Shown: positions 63,906 through 64,000 of the stretch, piece after piece | Layout: each line of letters begins with the position of its first letter | Numbering within the stretch: the first letter of the stretch is position 1 | Source of the DNA: Umezawaea tangerina | GTDB lineage: Bacteria > Actinomycetota > Actinomycetes > Mycobacteriales > Pseudonocardiaceae | Assembly: GCF_003002815.1 (NCBI RefSeq) | Contig: NZ_PVTF01000021.1 | Location: 97,071-161,070, forward strand | DNA: 64,000 nt | Reading direction: 5' to 3' | The notes under the pieces: model-generated | What the model saw: the letters and a program-made list of their open reading frames with translations, nothing else | What the model was told of the DNA's origin: nothing | Database searches by the model: none | Program-made: the position numbers and the translations under genes

Positions 63906-64000
63906 CTAGTGTCCCGAGTTGTTAATTCGTGTGCAGTAGCGTGCGATGGAGTCGAGGATCTGGTCGGCGGTCTTGGTCCATACATAGGGCCGTGGCTCGT
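63906..64000 (-). mobile_element. IS630-family transposase, C-terminal end (truncated by window edge)
   Basis: The last 31 codons of a frame entering from the right, ending in TAG at 63906. The translation contains PRPYVWTKTADQILDSIAR and ends INNSGH, closely resembling the C-terminus of IS630-type DDE transposases. The region is less GC-rich than its surroundings. The element end probably lies near the stop codon (around 63900-63915). Whether the copy is intact lies outside the window. Confidence 0.75.

Overview
The window is very GC-rich actinomycete DNA, with strong third-position G/C bias and GTG starts. It holds most of a modular type I polyketide gene cluster. The family content (several P450s, a SARP regulator, a D-olivose-type sugar operon) would suit a Pseudonocardiales- or Streptomyces-like host, but the exact taxon is not determinable from what I can see.

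Layout. 1-4647: the 3' end of a PKS gene, then fkbH and fkbG on the + strand, and fkbJ (ACP) and fkbK on the - strand; these four belong to a methoxymalonyl-ACP cassette. 4836-7951: two cytochrome P450 genes flanking a DinB-like gene. 8302-49075: three giant PKS genes (about 4670, 6953 and 1950 aa) carrying eight complete modules and a C-terminal thioesterase. 49072-52691: a third P450, a SAM methyltransferase and a crotonyl-CoA carboxylase/reductase. 52753-54856: fkbI, the missing methoxymalonyl gene, and a SARP activator. 54857-55915: a 1-kb non-coding, palindrome-rich, lower-GC gap. 55916-60475: an operon for a 2,6-dideoxysugar and its glycosyltransferase. 60612-64000: apparently unrelated genes (methyltransferase, TetR, AlkB-rubredoxin fusion, a DUF6630-like protein) and the tail of an IS630-type transposase at the right edge.

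How the genes work together. Read backwards from the thioesterase, the reductive domains and predicted extenders match the bafilomycin 16-membered plecomacrolide skeleton position by position: C2=C3, C4=C5, C7-OH, reduced C9, C10=C11, C12=C13, lactone oxygen at C15, C17-OH and an unreduced C19 ketone from a decayed KR. Two ATs have non-standard specificity motifs. They fall where plecomacrolides need methoxymalonyl (C14) and where concanamycin-type members carry an ethyl group (C8), which fits the cassette and the Ccr gene. The likely product is therefore a D-olivosylated, oxidatively tailored plecomacrolide, possibly 8-ethyl. The starter unit and early modules lie upstream of the window.

Regulation. 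Six intergenic regions share one 33-nt architecture: a heptamer of the CGMTA type, 4 nt, a second heptamer, 8 nt, then a -10-like element. This is the layout expected for SARP-activated promoters. The six sites precede fkbK, P450-1, P450-2, the PKS operon, the methyltransferase/ccr pair and the sugar operon, and so define a candidate regulon for the SARP encoded here.
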